Origin: Streptomyces sp. NBC_00237
GTDB lineage: Bacteria; Actinomycetota; Actinomycetes; Streptomycetales; Streptomycetaceae
DNA: 64,000 nt
Reading direction: 5' to 3'
Assembly (NCBI RefSeq): GCF_026342435.1
Contig: NZ_JAPEMT010000005.1
Coordinates: 310,001 to 374,000 of the forward strand
A model generated the notes under the pieces. That model did no database searches. It saw nothing but the letters and a program-made list of their open reading frames with translations, and was not told where the DNA came from. The position numbers and the translations under genes were made by a program. Of this stretch, positions 45,444 through 54,335 are shown piece by piece; the first letter of the stretch is position 1, and the number at the start of each line of letters is the position of its first letter.

Positions 45444-47366
45444 ATGACCCACCTGGCCGGCCGAGGCATCTCCGACATCACCGGGGAGGCCGCCGAGTGC
45501 GGCATGCTCGGCTACGGAAAGGCCGGCCAGCAGACCACGGGCCTCCACACGCGCCTGCGCGCGCGTGCCTTCGCCTTCGCCGAGGGCACCGCCCCCGGCG
45601 ACCGGCGCGTCCTGCTGGTGGTCTGCGAACTCCCGCTGATGTCCGGCGGGATCGTCCAGGAGGTCGTGCGCAGGCTGCCGCCGGAGTGGACCGAGTCCAA
45701 CGTCATGCTCACCGCCACACACACCCACTGCGGCCCCGGCGGCTACTTCCACCACGCGCTCTACAACAGCAACACGGGCGGCTTCCGGCTCAAGACATAC
45801 GAGGCGATCGTCGACGGCATCACCGAGGCCGCCCTCGCGGCCCTCGACGACCTCGCCCCGGCGGAACTCTCCCTCGCACACGGCGAACTCCACGGCGCCA
45901 GCGCCAACCGCTCCCGCCGCGCCTTCGACCGCAACCCCGGGCACGATCGCGCCCACTTCCCCCGGGGCGTCGACCCGCACACCACGCTGCTGCGCATCGC
46001 CCGCGACGGCGAACTCGCCGGCGCCCTGCACTGGTTCCCCGTCCACAACACCAGCATGACCAACACCAACACCCTGATCAGCAGCGACAACAAGGGGTAC
46101 GCCGCCTACAAGTGGGAGCGCCTCGACAGCGGTACGGACTACCTGTCGCCGCAGCCACCAGCCCTGGTCACCGCCTTCGCGCAGACCAACGCAGGCGACA
46201 TGTCGCCGAACCTCAACCTCCGCCCCGGCAGCGGCCCCACCGAGAACGAGTACGACAACACCCGCATCACGGGCACCCGCCAGCAGGAGTCCGCCACCGC
46301 ACTCCTCAAAGAGGCGTCCCCCCTCACCGGCCCCCTCGACCACCGCCTCACCCACCTCGACCTCTCCCGCACCGAAGTGGGCCCCGACCACACCGGGGAC
46401 GGCCGCGCGCACCGCACGGGCGCCCCCGTGGGCGGCGCCGCGGCCCTCGCCGGGGCCTGGGCCGACGGCAAGGGCTTCGCGGGCTTCCGTGAGGGCCGCA
46501 ACCCCGTCTGGGACGCCCTCTCGCAGCGCGTCGTGTACGCCCTCTGGCCCGCTCTGCGCGACGCCCACGCCCCCAAGGCGCTCGTCCTGCCCGCAGGACC
46601 CCTCAACAAGCTGCGCCCCATGATCCAGGAGCGCGTACCCGTCCAACTCCTGCGCATCGGACGCCTCTACCTGATCGGCATCCCCGGCGAGGTCACCATC
46701 GTGGCCGGTCTGCGCCTGCGCAGGACGGTCGCCGGAATCGTCGGCGCGCACCTGGACGACGTCCTCGTCGCGAGCTACAGCAACGGCTACTTCCACTACG
46801 TCACCACCCCCGAGGAGTACGACGCCCAGGAGTACGAGGGCGGCAGCACCCTCTTCGGCCGCTGGCAGCTCCCCGCGCTCTGCCAGACGGCGGCCACCCT
46901 CGCCACCGCCATGCGCGACGGCCGCCCCGCCCACCGGGGCACCCCCGAACCCCTCCCGCGGGCCCGCCCGCAGCGCCGTACGAAGGCCCCGGAGGCGGCA
47001 CCCCCGGGACGCGCGTACGGCGACGTGCTCTCCTTCGCGCGCATCGGCAACCGGGCGACCGCCACCTTCGTGGCGGCCCATCCCGGCAACGACCTGCGCA
47101 GGGGCGGCACCTACCTCGCCGTCGAGCGCCACGAAGAAGGCGACAGCTGGATCCGCGTCGCCGACGACGGCGACTGGTCCACCACCTTCCGCTGGGCCCG
47201 CACGAGCCGCAGCACCTCCACCGCGACAGTGACCTGGACCGCCCCCGACACCACCCCGCCGGGCGTCTACCGGCTCCGGTACCACGGTGACAGCGACACG
47301 GACGGCCCGTTCACCGGAGCGACGGAGCCCTTCGCGGTGGGGGACGCCGGGACCGCCACCGCATAG
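45444..47366 (+). CDS. Neutral/alkaline ceramidase-like hydrolase without signal peptide
   Basis: A 640-residue protein of the neutral ceramidase family (PF04734 with its C-terminal domain). Zinc-site and active-site motifs are VMLTATHTHCGPGGYFHHAL near residue 95, LHWFPVHNTSMTN with the probable nucleophile Ser near 210, and FAQTNAGDMSPN. The C-terminal roughly 160 residues form an Ig-like domain. Ceramidases split ceramide into sphingosine and fatty acid. The frame starts MTHLAGRGISDITGEAAECG with no leader, so it is predicted to be intracellular, unlike many secreted homologues. Last gene of the operon. Confidence 0.9.
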   Translation: MTHLAGRGISDITGEAAECGMLGYGKAGQQTTGLHTRLRARAFAFAEGTAPGDRRVLLVVCELPLMSGGIVQEVVRRLPPEWTESNVMLTATHTHCGPGGYFHHALYNSNTGGFRLKTYEAIVDGITEAALAALDDLAPAELSLAHGELHGASANRSRRAFDRNPGHDRAHFPRGVDPHTTLLRIARDGELAGALHWFPVHNTSMTNTNTLISSDNKGYAAYKWERLDSGTDYLSPQPPALVTAFAQTNAGDMSPNLNLRPGSGPTENEYDNTRITGTRQQESATALLKEASPLTGPLDHRLTHLDLSRTEVGPDHTGDGRAHRTGAPVGGAAALAGAWADGKGFAGFREGRNPVWDALSQRVVYALWPALRDAHAPKALVLPAGPLNKLRPMIQERVPVQLLRIGRLYLIGIPGEVTIVAGLRLRRTVAGIVGAHLDDVLVASYSNGYFHYVTTPEEYDAQEYEGGSTLFGRWQLPALCQTAATLATAMRDGRPAHRGTPEPLPRARPQRRTKAPEAAPPGRAYGDVLSFARIGNRATATFVAAHPGNDLRRGGTYLAVERHEEGDSWIRVADDGDWSTTFRWARTSRSTSTATVTWTAPDTTPPGVYRLRYHGDSDTDGPFTGATEPFAVGDAGTATA

Positions 47367-47406
47367 GGACCGGCCCGTCGCCCGGTGTCCGACCCCCCGT
47401 GCGCGG

Positions 47407-48483
47407 TCAGGACCGGCCGTACTGCACCGGCACGCGCACCTCGCCGAGTCCGCCGCGCGCGGCATCCCGCGCCCAGTACGGCGAACGCAGCAGCTCGCGG
47501 CCGAGCAGTACGGCGTCCGCCTCGCCGTTGGCGAGGATCTTCTCGGCCTGCTCCGGCTCGGTGATCAGCCCGACGGCGGCCACCGGCAGTCCGGTCTCGG
47601 CCTTGACGCGCGCCGCGAACGGCACCTGGTAGCCGGGTTCGACCGGGATGACGGCGTCGGACACGTTGCCGCCGGTCGAGACGTCGAGCAGGTCCACGCC
47701 GTGCTCCTGGAGCAGGCTCGCGAAGCGCACCGTGTCGTCGCCGTCCCAGCCGCCCTGCTCCAGCCAGTCGGTCGCCGAGATCCGGAAGAACAGCGGCAGC
47801 TCCTCGGGCCACACCTCCCGTACGGCGTCCACGACTTCGAGCGCGAACCGGACGCGATTGCGGAACGATCCTCCGTACTCGTCCATGCGCCTGTTGGAGT
47901 GCGGGGAGAGGAACTCGCCGATCAGGTAGCCGTGCGCACCGTGGACCTCGACGACCTGGAAGCCCGCCTCCAGAGCCCGCTTCGCGGCGTCCGCGAACTG
48001 CCCGACGATCTCCCGGATCTCCTCGGCCGTCAGCTCGGTCGGCACGTGGTGGCCGTCCTTGAAGGGCACCGGGCTCGGCCCCACCGGCTGCCAGCCCTCG
48101 GTCTCGGCACTCACCGGCCCGCCGCCCCGCCAGGGCCGGTCGGTGGACGCCTTGCGGCCCGCGTGGGCGAGCTGGATGCCGGGCACGGTGCCCTGTTCCT
48201 TGAGGAAGTCCGTGATCCGCCGGAAGGCGTCCTTCTGGGTGTCGTTCCACAGCCCCAGGTCCGCCGGGCTGATGCGCCCGTCGGGCGTCACGGCGGTCGC
48301 CTCCACCAGGATCAGCCCCGTACCGCCGACGGCACGTGCCGCGTAGTGGGCGAAGTGCCAGTCGTGCGCCACCCCCGCGTTCGGGCCGAACACCTCGGCG
48401 CTGTACTGGCACATCGGGGCCATCCAGATCCGGTTGGGCATGGTCACGTCGCGCAGGGTGATGGGCTGGAAGAGGTTGCTCAC
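47407..48483 (-). CDS. Old yellow enzyme, YqjM-type NADH:flavin oxidoreductase
   Basis: A 358-residue FMN enzyme. Motifs are NRIWMAPMCQYSA, LILVEATAVTPDGRIS, GIQLAHAGRKAS, the substrate-binding HGAHGYLIGEFLSP and the final ADAVLLGRELLRSPYW. CQY places a cysteine at the redox-tuning position of YqjM-like enzymes. It reduces activated C=C bonds with NAD(P)H, often after electrophile stress. GTG 48483 is chosen because GGAG sits six bases upstream; ATG 48495 in frame has no ribosome site. The divergent ArsR gene probably regulates it. Confidence 0.93.
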   Translation of the reverse strand: MSNLFQPITLRDVTMPNRIWMAPMCQYSAEVFGPNAGVAHDWHFAHYAARAVGGTGLILVEATAVTPDGRISPADLGLWNDTQKDAFRRITDFLKEQGTVPGIQLAHAGRKASTDRPWRGGGPVSAETEGWQPVGPSPVPFKDGHHVPTELTAEEIREIVGQFADAAKRALEAGFQVVEVHGAHGYLIGEFLSPHSNRRMDEYGGSFRNRVRFALEVVDAVREVWPEELPLFFRISATDWLEQGGWDGDDTVRFASLLQEHGVDLLDVSTGGNVSDAVIPVEPGYQVPFAARVKAETGLPVAAVGLITEPEQAEKILANGEADAVLLGRELLRSPYWARDAARGGLGEVRVPVQYGRS

Positions 48484-48518
48484 GGCGAACTCCATGGGAG
48501 GGAAGGGCCTGTTGCTGG

Positions 48519-48574
48519 TTGTACGATACCCATCGTAGTACGGCATCTGTCAAACTACGAAAGGTCTCGTACAA
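48519..48574. promoter_or_regulatory. Nested inverted repeats, candidate ArsR operator
   Basis: Outer arms TTGTACGA (48519-48526) and TCGTACAA (48567-48574) are exact complements; inner arms TCGTAGT (48533-48539) and ACTACGA (48554-48560) are also exact. They lie between the divergent OYE and ArsR starts. Confidence 0.6.
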
Positions 48575-48614
48575 TGGCGGAGACCGTCGACACCGCCACC
48601 CGAGGGAGCCCACC

Positions 48615-48962
48615 GTGGCCACCGCAGCAGCGCCCAGCAGCCGTGAACTCGCGCACCCCGACCGGACGGAGATCCGGCTCGAAAACGTGCTGCACGCCCT
48701 CTCCGACCCCATGCGGCTGCTGATCGTCCGCGACCTCGCCCGTACGGAAGGCGAACTGGCCTGCTCCGCCTTCGAGCTGCCGGTCTCCAAGTCGACGACC
48801 ACCCACCACTTCCGCGTCCTGCGCGAGAGCGGCGTCATCGAGCAGGCGTACCGGGGCACCGCGAAGAAGAGCGCACTGCGCCGCGCCGACCTGGAGGCGC
48901 TGTTTCCCGGACTGCTCGAAGCGGTGCTGGCGGCCGCCGAGTCGCAGGCTCGGCGCGACTGA
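48615..48962 (+). CDS. ArsR-family transcriptional regulator
   Basis: A 115-residue winged helix protein. ENVLHALSDPMRLLIVRDLA and the recognition segment ELPVSKSTTTHHFRVLRESG are typical ArsR. No metal cysteine motif (CVC or CxxC) is present; the only Cys is in ELACSAF, so it may sense an electrophile rather than a metal. GTG 48615 follows GAGGGAGCCCACC. It is divergent from the old yellow enzyme gene, a recurrent pair in actinobacteria, with inverted repeats between them. Confidence 0.88.
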   Translation: MATAAAPSSRELAHPDRTEIRLENVLHALSDPMRLLIVRDLARTEGELACSAFELPVSKSTTTHHFRVLRESGVIEQAYRGTAKKSALRRADLEALFPGLLEAVLAAAESQARRD

Positions 48963-48971
48963 GGCCGCCCC

Positions 48972-50321
48972 TCAGGCGGGTGCGCCGCCCGCAGCGCCCA
49001 GCAGCCCCGCCCAGTCGTGGATCTTCACCGAGCGCCGCCCCAGGGAAGTGCCCAGTGCCGCCTCCGCCGCCTCGATCGCCAGCCACCCCGGCCACTGGAC
49101 CGGCCGCAGCCCCGATTCCCGCAGTACGTCCAGGGGTTCCGCCGCGACGGTGCGGGACGCCAGCGCTGCGGCGTCCGCGAGGAGGGAGGCCGCCGTCTCC
49201 TTGGCGCACGGCCGGTTCGTCCCGATCACTCCTGTCGGGCCCCGCTTGATCCACCCGGCGACGTACTCCCCGGCCGACGGCACCCCGTCCCGCAGCACCC
49301 GCCCGCCCGCGTGCGGCACCGTCCCGCGCCCCGCGTCGAACGGCAGCCCCGGCAGCGGCACTCCCCGGTAGCCCACCGAGCGCAGGACCAACTGCGCCTC
49401 GATGTCCTCGTACGTCCCCGTGCCGCGCACCCCGCCCGCCCCGTCCGGCACGGTCCGCTCGAACCGCACGGCCGCCACCCGGCCCGCCTCCGCCAGCAGC
49501 TCGACCGGCCGCAGGTGGAAGCGCAGCCGCAGGGTCCGCGCCCGTGCCGGAGGCGGCGTCAGCGCCCAGCCGCGCAGCACCTCCACGTTGCGGCGCAGGG
49601 CGCCGGGCAGCCCCGACGGGTCGTGGTACGCCGGGTCCAGCTCCAGCTCCGAAGGTTCCACCGACACGGAGGCGTCCGGAAGGCCACCCAGCTCGCGCAG
49701 CTCCTTGGTGGTGAACCGGGCCTGGGAGGGGCCGCGTCGCCCGACCATGTGCACCTCGCGCACGGTGGAACCCGACAGCAGGTCCAGCGCCGTCTGCGGC
49801 ACGTCCGTGGGCAGCAGCTCACCGGCCCCGCGCGCCAGGATCCGGGCCACGTCCACCGCCACGTTGCCGACGCCGATCACCACGGCGGACCGCACGCCCA
49901 GCGCGAAGCCGCCCGGGTCGGCGTCCGGGTGCGCGCTGTACCAGGAGACGAACTCGGTGGCCGAGAAGCTGCCCGGAAGGTCCTCGCCGGGCACCCCGAG
50001 CCGACGGTCGGTGGCCGCGCCGACGCAGTACACCACCGCGTGGTACAGCTCCAGCAGCCGCTGCGCGGGGAGTTCGGGCGTGCCTGCCTCGACGTTGCCG
50101 ACGAAGGTGATCCGCTCGTGCTCCAGGACCGTACGCAGGTTGCCCTGGAGCGACTTGATCTTCTCGTGGTCGGGAGCGACCCCGTACCGCACCAGTCCGT
50201 ACGGACACGGCAGCCGGTCCAGTACGTGCACCCGCACATCGGGCACGGCGGACTGCTGAGTGAGGGCCTGGGCCGTGTAGAGGCCGCTGGGGCCCGACCC
50301 GACGACTGCGACGCGAAGCAC
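48972..50321 (-). CDS. Second FprA-type ferredoxin/adrenodoxin NADP+ reductase
   Basis: A 449-residue paralogue of the protein at 25331. It has VAVVGSGPSGLYTAQAL, YGLVRYGVAPDHEKIKSL, VIGVGNVAVDVARILARG and GWIKRGPTGVIGTNRPCAKETA. The final motif differs from the first copy (TNRPCAKET against HTKGDANET), which may reflect another partner. GTG 50321 is chosen because it directly precedes the FAD fold and has GGGAGGGAG about ten bases upstream; the longer frame from 50390 adds an Ala/Arg-rich lead. It ends nine bases from the convergent ArsR gene. Confidence 0.93.
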   Translation of the reverse strand: MLRVAVVGSGPSGLYTAQALTQQSAVPDVRVHVLDRLPCPYGLVRYGVAPDHEKIKSLQGNLRTVLEHERITFVGNVEAGTPELPAQRLLELYHAVVYCVGAATDRRLGVPGEDLPGSFSATEFVSWYSAHPDADPGGFALGVRSAVVIGVGNVAVDVARILARGAGELLPTDVPQTALDLLSGSTVREVHMVGRRGPSQARFTTKELRELGGLPDASVSVEPSELELDPAYHDPSGLPGALRRNVEVLRGWALTPPPARARTLRLRFHLRPVELLAEAGRVAAVRFERTVPDGAGGVRGTGTYEDIEAQLVLRSVGYRGVPLPGLPFDAGRGTVPHAGGRVLRDGVPSAGEYVAGWIKRGPTGVIGTNRPCAKETAASLLADAAALASRTVAAEPLDVLRESGLRPVQWPGWLAIEAAEAALGTSLGRRSVKIHDWAGLLGAAGGAPA

Positions 50322-50504
50322 GGCGGAGCTCCCTCCCGCGGGGTCGCTCCAGCATCGCACCGCACGGGCGGCAGCGGCAGGGTCGTGCACGGGTGCGGGG
50401 TGCCCGGGAGCGGACGCGGCGGTGCTGCGCTAAACGGAGTGCCTGTCGCCGCCATGCGTGCGCGCCGTTCCAGTGATGCGGCCGAGTCCCGATACGTTGC
50501 CGAA

Positions 50505-51146
50505 ATGCCGGAAAGTACCTTTTGCAATGCTCCTGGCCGATATGAGCCTAATGGCGCAGTTTCGGTATGGCCTGTCTGGGAACTCCAGGGGCACGGTTCC
50601 GTCACGTCCGACACTTCTGGTCCCACCGGTTCCACCGGCCTCTCCTGGAGCACCGGCGGAGTACGTCGTGATCTGCTCCCTCCCTGGTTCAACATCCGTC
50701 TGACCTTCGCCGACGGCGCCCGGATCGACGTGCTGGCCGTGGTCTCGGACGGCCGGATCGCGATCGAGGACATGCGGGCCGACCCTCCCCTGTCGCTGGA
50801 CGGCTTCGCCGTCCTCGCCGACTGGATCGAGGGGCCCCTGGAGGACGCGTGCCGGGTCGTCGCCGAGCAGCACCGGCTCGGCATGTCCGGCCCCCGGGGC
50901 TACTACGCCGACGGCCGGGTGTTCGACGAGGAGCCCCCGGGCAAGCGCCGCGCCCGGCCTTCCTGGCCGCGCGGCAGCGCGGGACGCCGGATCGCGGCCG
51001 AGGCGTACCTGGCGGCCCAGGGGGAGGGCCGGGACCCGGTGCTCGCGGTGATGTACGCGACCGGGCGCAGTCGCCGCAAGTCGCTCAAGGTCATCGCGAG
51101 TGCGCGTGACGAGGGGTACCTCGCGCCGCGCCACAACAGGCGCTGA
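50505..51146 (+). CDS. DUF6214-like protein, unknown function
   Basis: Around 213 residues, resembling a Streptomyces-restricted family (DUF6214). The N-terminal part has VWPVWELQGHGSVTSD, the middle part PPWFNIRLTFADGARIDVL and the C-terminal part a basic RIAAEAYLAAQGEGRDPVLAVMYATGR helix-turn region that looks DNA-binding or scaffold-like. The start is uncertain: ATG 50505 and ATG 50454 are both in frame with weak ribosome sites. Family name is from recollection. Confidence 0.65.
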   Translation: MPESTFCNAPGRYEPNGAVSVWPVWELQGHGSVTSDTSGPTGSTGLSWSTGGVRRDLLPPWFNIRLTFADGARIDVLAVVSDGRIAIEDMRADPPLSLDGFAVLADWIEGPLEDACRVVAEQHRLGMSGPRGYYADGRVFDEEPPGKRRARPSWPRGSAGRRIAAEAYLAAQGEGRDPVLAVMYATGRSRRKSLKVIASARDEGYLAPRHNRR

Positions 51147-51197
51147 CACCCGGCGGCCCTGAGCGCCCGCTCCACGAGCCTTCCTTCCGGGCCCCGG

Positions 51198-51872
51198 CTA
51201 CGAGCCCTTGAGCATCCGGGCCATCCGGTTGATCTCGGTCGTCTGCTGGGCGACCAGGTCCGTCGCCATCTCCTCGATCGTCACGTCATTGCCGTCGGAC
51301 AGCACGTCCCCGGCCATGGTGAGCGCCCCCTTGTGGTGCGTGATCATCAGCTCCAGGAAGAGCCTGTCGAAGTCCTCGCCCTTGGCGGCCTTCAGATCGG
51401 CGAGCTGCTTCTCGGTCGCCATGCCCGCCATGGCCGCGTGGTCGTGCGGCGTCTTCGGCCGCTTCGCCGCGCCGTTGCGGGTGTCCCAGCCCTTCATCGC
51501 GTCGATCTCCGGCTTCTGGGCCGCCGCGATGCGTTCCGCGAGCTGCTTGACGCCTTCGGAGGAGGCGCGTGACGGGGCGAGAGCGGTCATCACCAGGGCC
51601 TGTCCGTGGTGCACGACCATCATCTCCGTGTAGGTGAAGTCCGCCGAGTTGGGCTTGTCGAGGGGGGCTTCCCTGCGTGCCTCGTCGGCGCTGAGGGTGC
51701 GCGCCGGTTCGCCCGGCCTCCCCGGGGCGACGACCGAAGAAGCGCCCTCCGGCCCGGCCTTCACGTCGTCCTTCGGAGTTCCGTCGCAGGCGGACAGAAC
51801 GAGCAGGGCGGCGGCGAGCGGGGCCGTCATGGCCAACGTGCGTCGCCATCCGCCGGATTGACGGGAGTGCAC
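51198..51872 (-). CDS. DUF305 lipoprotein
   Basis: A 224-residue lipoprotein with lipobox LVLSAC (Cys29). The ferritin-like DUF305 domain has two helical hairpins marked YTEMMVVHHGQALVM and LELMITHHKGALTMA, with paired His and Met that could bind copper or another metal. The chosen GTG follows a perfect AGGAGG. It is divergent from the LVIVD protein; the pair appears to be a recurrent neighbourhood. Function is unknown. Confidence 0.88.
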   Translation of the reverse strand: MHSRQSGGWRRTLAMTAPLAAALLVLSACDGTPKDDVKAGPEGASSVVAPGRPGEPARTLSADEARREAPLDKPNSADFTYTEMMVVHHGQALVMTALAPSRASSEGVKQLAERIAAAQKPEIDAMKGWDTRNGAAKRPKTPHDHAAMAGMATEKQLADLKAAKGEDFDRLFLELMITHHKGALTMAGDVLSDGNDVTIEEMATDLVAQQTTEINRMARMLKGS

Positions 51873-52048
51873 GACAACCTCCTGGGGTGCACGGGACAGT
51901 TGGTGACCGTAGTAGCACGGTTCCGCTCACAGATGATCAAAAAACTTCATTACGTCTCTGTTGCCGTCTGTTGAGATGTACATGAGAAGACAGATACTGC
52001 CGGGGTCCCTCAACCGTTCAACTGCGAACCGAAACAAGGGAGTACGCA

Positions 52049-53539
52049 GTGGCATCGTTGACCAACCCCCTCGTCAAGAGACGCAGACGCCTCGGCGTGG
52101 CAGCAGCCGCGGCCGGTCTGCTCGCGACGCTCCTCACGGCCGGCCCCGCCGCCGCGACCCCCGAGCCCGGCGACACCCCCGCGAAGCGGCAGGGCGTCAC
52201 CACCTCGCAGCAGGAGGAGGCCCGCAAGGCCATCCGGAGCGGCGAGATACCCGGCGTGGACGAGATCGTCCACAGCGAGAACGTCGAGCACCTGGCCAAC
52301 GTCCCGAAGGACGCCCTCAAGGGCCTCAACACGGACCTGGCGTTCCAGGGCAAGTACGCCTTCGCCGGAAACTACGACGGCTTCCGGATCTTCGACATCA
52401 GCAACCCGAAGCAGCCGAAGACCGTCACCCAGGTCCTGTGCCCCGGATCGCAGAACGACATCTCCGTCTCCGGAAACCTGCTCTTCCTCTCCACCGACTC
52501 CTCGCGCAGCGACAACTCCTGCACCAGCACCACGCAGCCCGCGACGGAGAAGTCCTCCTGGGAGGGCATGAAGATCTTCGACATCAGCGACATCCGGAAC
52601 CCGAAGTACGTCGCCGCCGTCGAGACCGCCTGCGGTTCGCACACCCACACCCTGGTGCCCGAGCGCAAGAACGTGTACGTGTACGTCTCCTCGTACTCGC
52701 CGCGCGCCACGTACCCGGACTGCCAGCCCCCGCACGACGGCATCTCGATCATCAAGGTGCCCCGCAAGGCGCCCCAGAAGGCCGCGGTCGTCGACTTCCC
52801 GGTGCTCTTCCCCGACGGCGGCAACCCCGGCGGCGGCACGACGAACCCGGACCTCTCCGAGACCACCGGCTGCCACGACATCACCGTGCTGCCCTCGAAG
52901 GACCTGGCGGCCGGAGCCTGCATGGGCGACGGCATCCTCTTCTCCATCAAGGACCCGGAGAAGCCCAAGGTCATCGACCGCGTCCAGGACAACGTCAACT
53001 TCGCGTTCTGGCACTCGGCGACCTTCAACGAGCGCGCCAACAAGGTCGTCTTCACCGACGAGCTCGGCGGTGGCGGCGGTGCGACCTGCAACGCGGAGAC
53101 CGGACCCAAGCGCGGTGCCAACGGCATCTACGAGATCAAGGGCCACGGCGACAGGCGCAAGCTCGCCTTCAAGAGCTACTTCAAGATCCCGCGCCACCAG
53201 GCCGACACCGAGAACTGCGTCGCCCACAACGGCTCGCTGATCCCCGTTCCCGGCCGCGACATCATGGTCCAGTCCTGGTACCAGGGCGGTGTCTCCTTCT
53301 GGGACTTCACCGACTCCTCGAAGCCCCGGGAGATCGGCTACTTCGAGCGCGGTCCGCTCTCCACGACCACCGCCTCCACCGGCGGCTCCTGGTCCGCGTA
53401 CTACTACAACGGCCATGTCTACTCCAACGACATCGCCAAGGGCTTCGACGTCCTGAAGATCAACGACCGTCGTACCGACCCCGCCAAGTGGGTCCGTCAG
53501 CGCGAGCTGAACGTGCAGACGCAGCCCGACTACCTCTGA
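52049..53539 (+). CDS. Secreted LVIVD-repeat beta-propeller protein
   Basis: A 496-residue exported protein, signal about 1-37 (RLGVAAAAAGLLATLLTAG, cut near AAAT). The rest is LVIVD-type propeller blades: FAGNYDGFRIFDISNP, GMKIFDISDIRNP, GILFSIKDPEKPKVI, GGVSFWDFTDSSKPR and NDIAKGFDVLKIN. Eight or so cysteines suggest disulfides, and several His occur at blade tips (GSHTHTLV, TGCHDITV, FAFWHSATF), a possible metal site. GTG 52049 follows AAGGGAGTACGCA. Function unknown. Confidence 0.88.
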   Translation: MASLTNPLVKRRRRLGVAAAAAGLLATLLTAGPAAATPEPGDTPAKRQGVTTSQQEEARKAIRSGEIPGVDEIVHSENVEHLANVPKDALKGLNTDLAFQGKYAFAGNYDGFRIFDISNPKQPKTVTQVLCPGSQNDISVSGNLLFLSTDSSRSDNSCTSTTQPATEKSSWEGMKIFDISDIRNPKYVAAVETACGSHTHTLVPERKNVYVYVSSYSPRATYPDCQPPHDGISIIKVPRKAPQKAAVVDFPVLFPDGGNPGGGTTNPDLSETTGCHDITVLPSKDLAAGACMGDGILFSIKDPEKPKVIDRVQDNVNFAFWHSATFNERANKVVFTDELGGGGGATCNAETGPKRGANGIYEIKGHGDRRKLAFKSYFKIPRHQADTENCVAHNGSLIPVPGRDIMVQSWYQGGVSFWDFTDSSKPREIGYFERGPLSTTTASTGGSWSAYYYNGHVYSNDIAKGFDVLKINDRRTDPAKWVRQRELNVQTQPDYL

Positions 53540-53554
53540 CCACCCACCCCGTGA

Positions 53555-54190
53555 TCACCCGTTAGTCGCTCCGGTCGCCGTGCCGCCGGGCGGATCCCCG
53601 TCCGGCGGCACGCCGAGCTCCCAGTCCAGCCCGTACCGCTGGAACAGCTCCGCGCGCAGCCGGACCAGCGGCATCGGCGCGCCGGGCAGCAGCAGCGCGA
53701 ACACCGTGCCCATCAACAGGGCGCGCAGCAGCGGGTACTCCGTGTCCGGATCGGTCGTGCCGTAGCGCAGCATCGCGCCCCTCAGCACCCCGGCCAACTG
53801 CTGCTGCTCGGGGCACCGCACGAAGCCCTCCGCCTGGAGGATGCCCGCCATGTGCGTGCGCATCAGCACCGGATGGTCGAGCGCCAGCCCCAGTACGGCG
53901 TCCACCGCGCGCGCCAGGACCTCCCGCCCGTCGTCCGTCGCGGGCTCGCGGTCGATCGCCGCGCGGATCGTACGGTGCATCAGCCGGTGCACCGCGGACT
54001 GGAGCAACTGCCGCTTGCCGGGGAAGTAGTAAGACACCAGCCCCCGTGCGGAACCGGCCCGGTCCGCGATGGCGCCCAGCGTCGTCGCCTCGTAGCCGCG
54101 CTCCCCGACCAGCTCCACGGTCGCCTGGAGAATCCGCTCACGGGAGCGTCTGCGCAATTCCTCGTTGACCGATGCGCTGCGCGGGGACAT
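53555..54190 (-). CDS. TetR-family transcriptional regulator
   Basis: A 211-residue regulator. The N-terminal helix-turn-helix is RERILQATVELVGERGYEATTLGAIADRAGSARGLVSYYF-like, given here only by its key parts: GYEATTL, ADRAGSARG and SYYFPGKRQLL. The C-terminal ligand domain is not assignable. A 13-bp palindrome about 20 bp upstream suggests autoregulation. It converges on the LVIVD gene with a 15-bp gap. Confidence 0.92.
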   Translation of the reverse strand: MSPRSASVNEELRRRSRERILQATVELVGERGYEATTLGAIADRAGSARGLVSYYFPGKRQLLQSAVHRLMHRTIRAAIDREPATDDGREVLARAVDAVLGLALDHPVLMRTHMAGILQAEGFVRCPEQQQLAGVLRGAMLRYGTTDPDTEYPLLRALLMGTVFALLLPGAPMPLVRLRAELFQRYGLDWELGVPPDGDPPGGTATGATNG

Positions 54191-54210
54191 CCTGTAACTC
54201 CTGCGTTGAC

Positions 54211-54223
54211 TGGCTCCGAGCCA
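54211..54223. promoter_or_regulatory. Palindrome upstream of TetR gene
   Basis: TGGCTCCGAGCCA has perfect 6-bp arms and sits next to a leftward TATATT -10 candidate. Confidence 0.45.
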
Positions 54224-54267
54224 ATATACTCAGTGCGGTTCGTGCACACCCCTTGCCGGGTGCGCGC

Positions 54268-54326
54268 GGCACGGCTGCCCGCCTCGGGCGACGCGGGGGA
54301 TCGTCCGAGGCGGGCAGCGCCGTGCC
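54268..54326. terminator. Long hairpin after the HAD gene
   Basis: GGCACGGCTGCCCGCCTCGG (54268-54287) pairs with 54305-54326 over 20 bp with a two-base bulge. Confidence 0.82.
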
Positions 54327-54335
54327 GGCAGCACC

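Noticed and set aside
47367..47406. Repeated GGACCGGCC as a terminator between ceramidase and OYE genes
   Set aside because: The two copies are direct, not inverted, so no stable stem forms.
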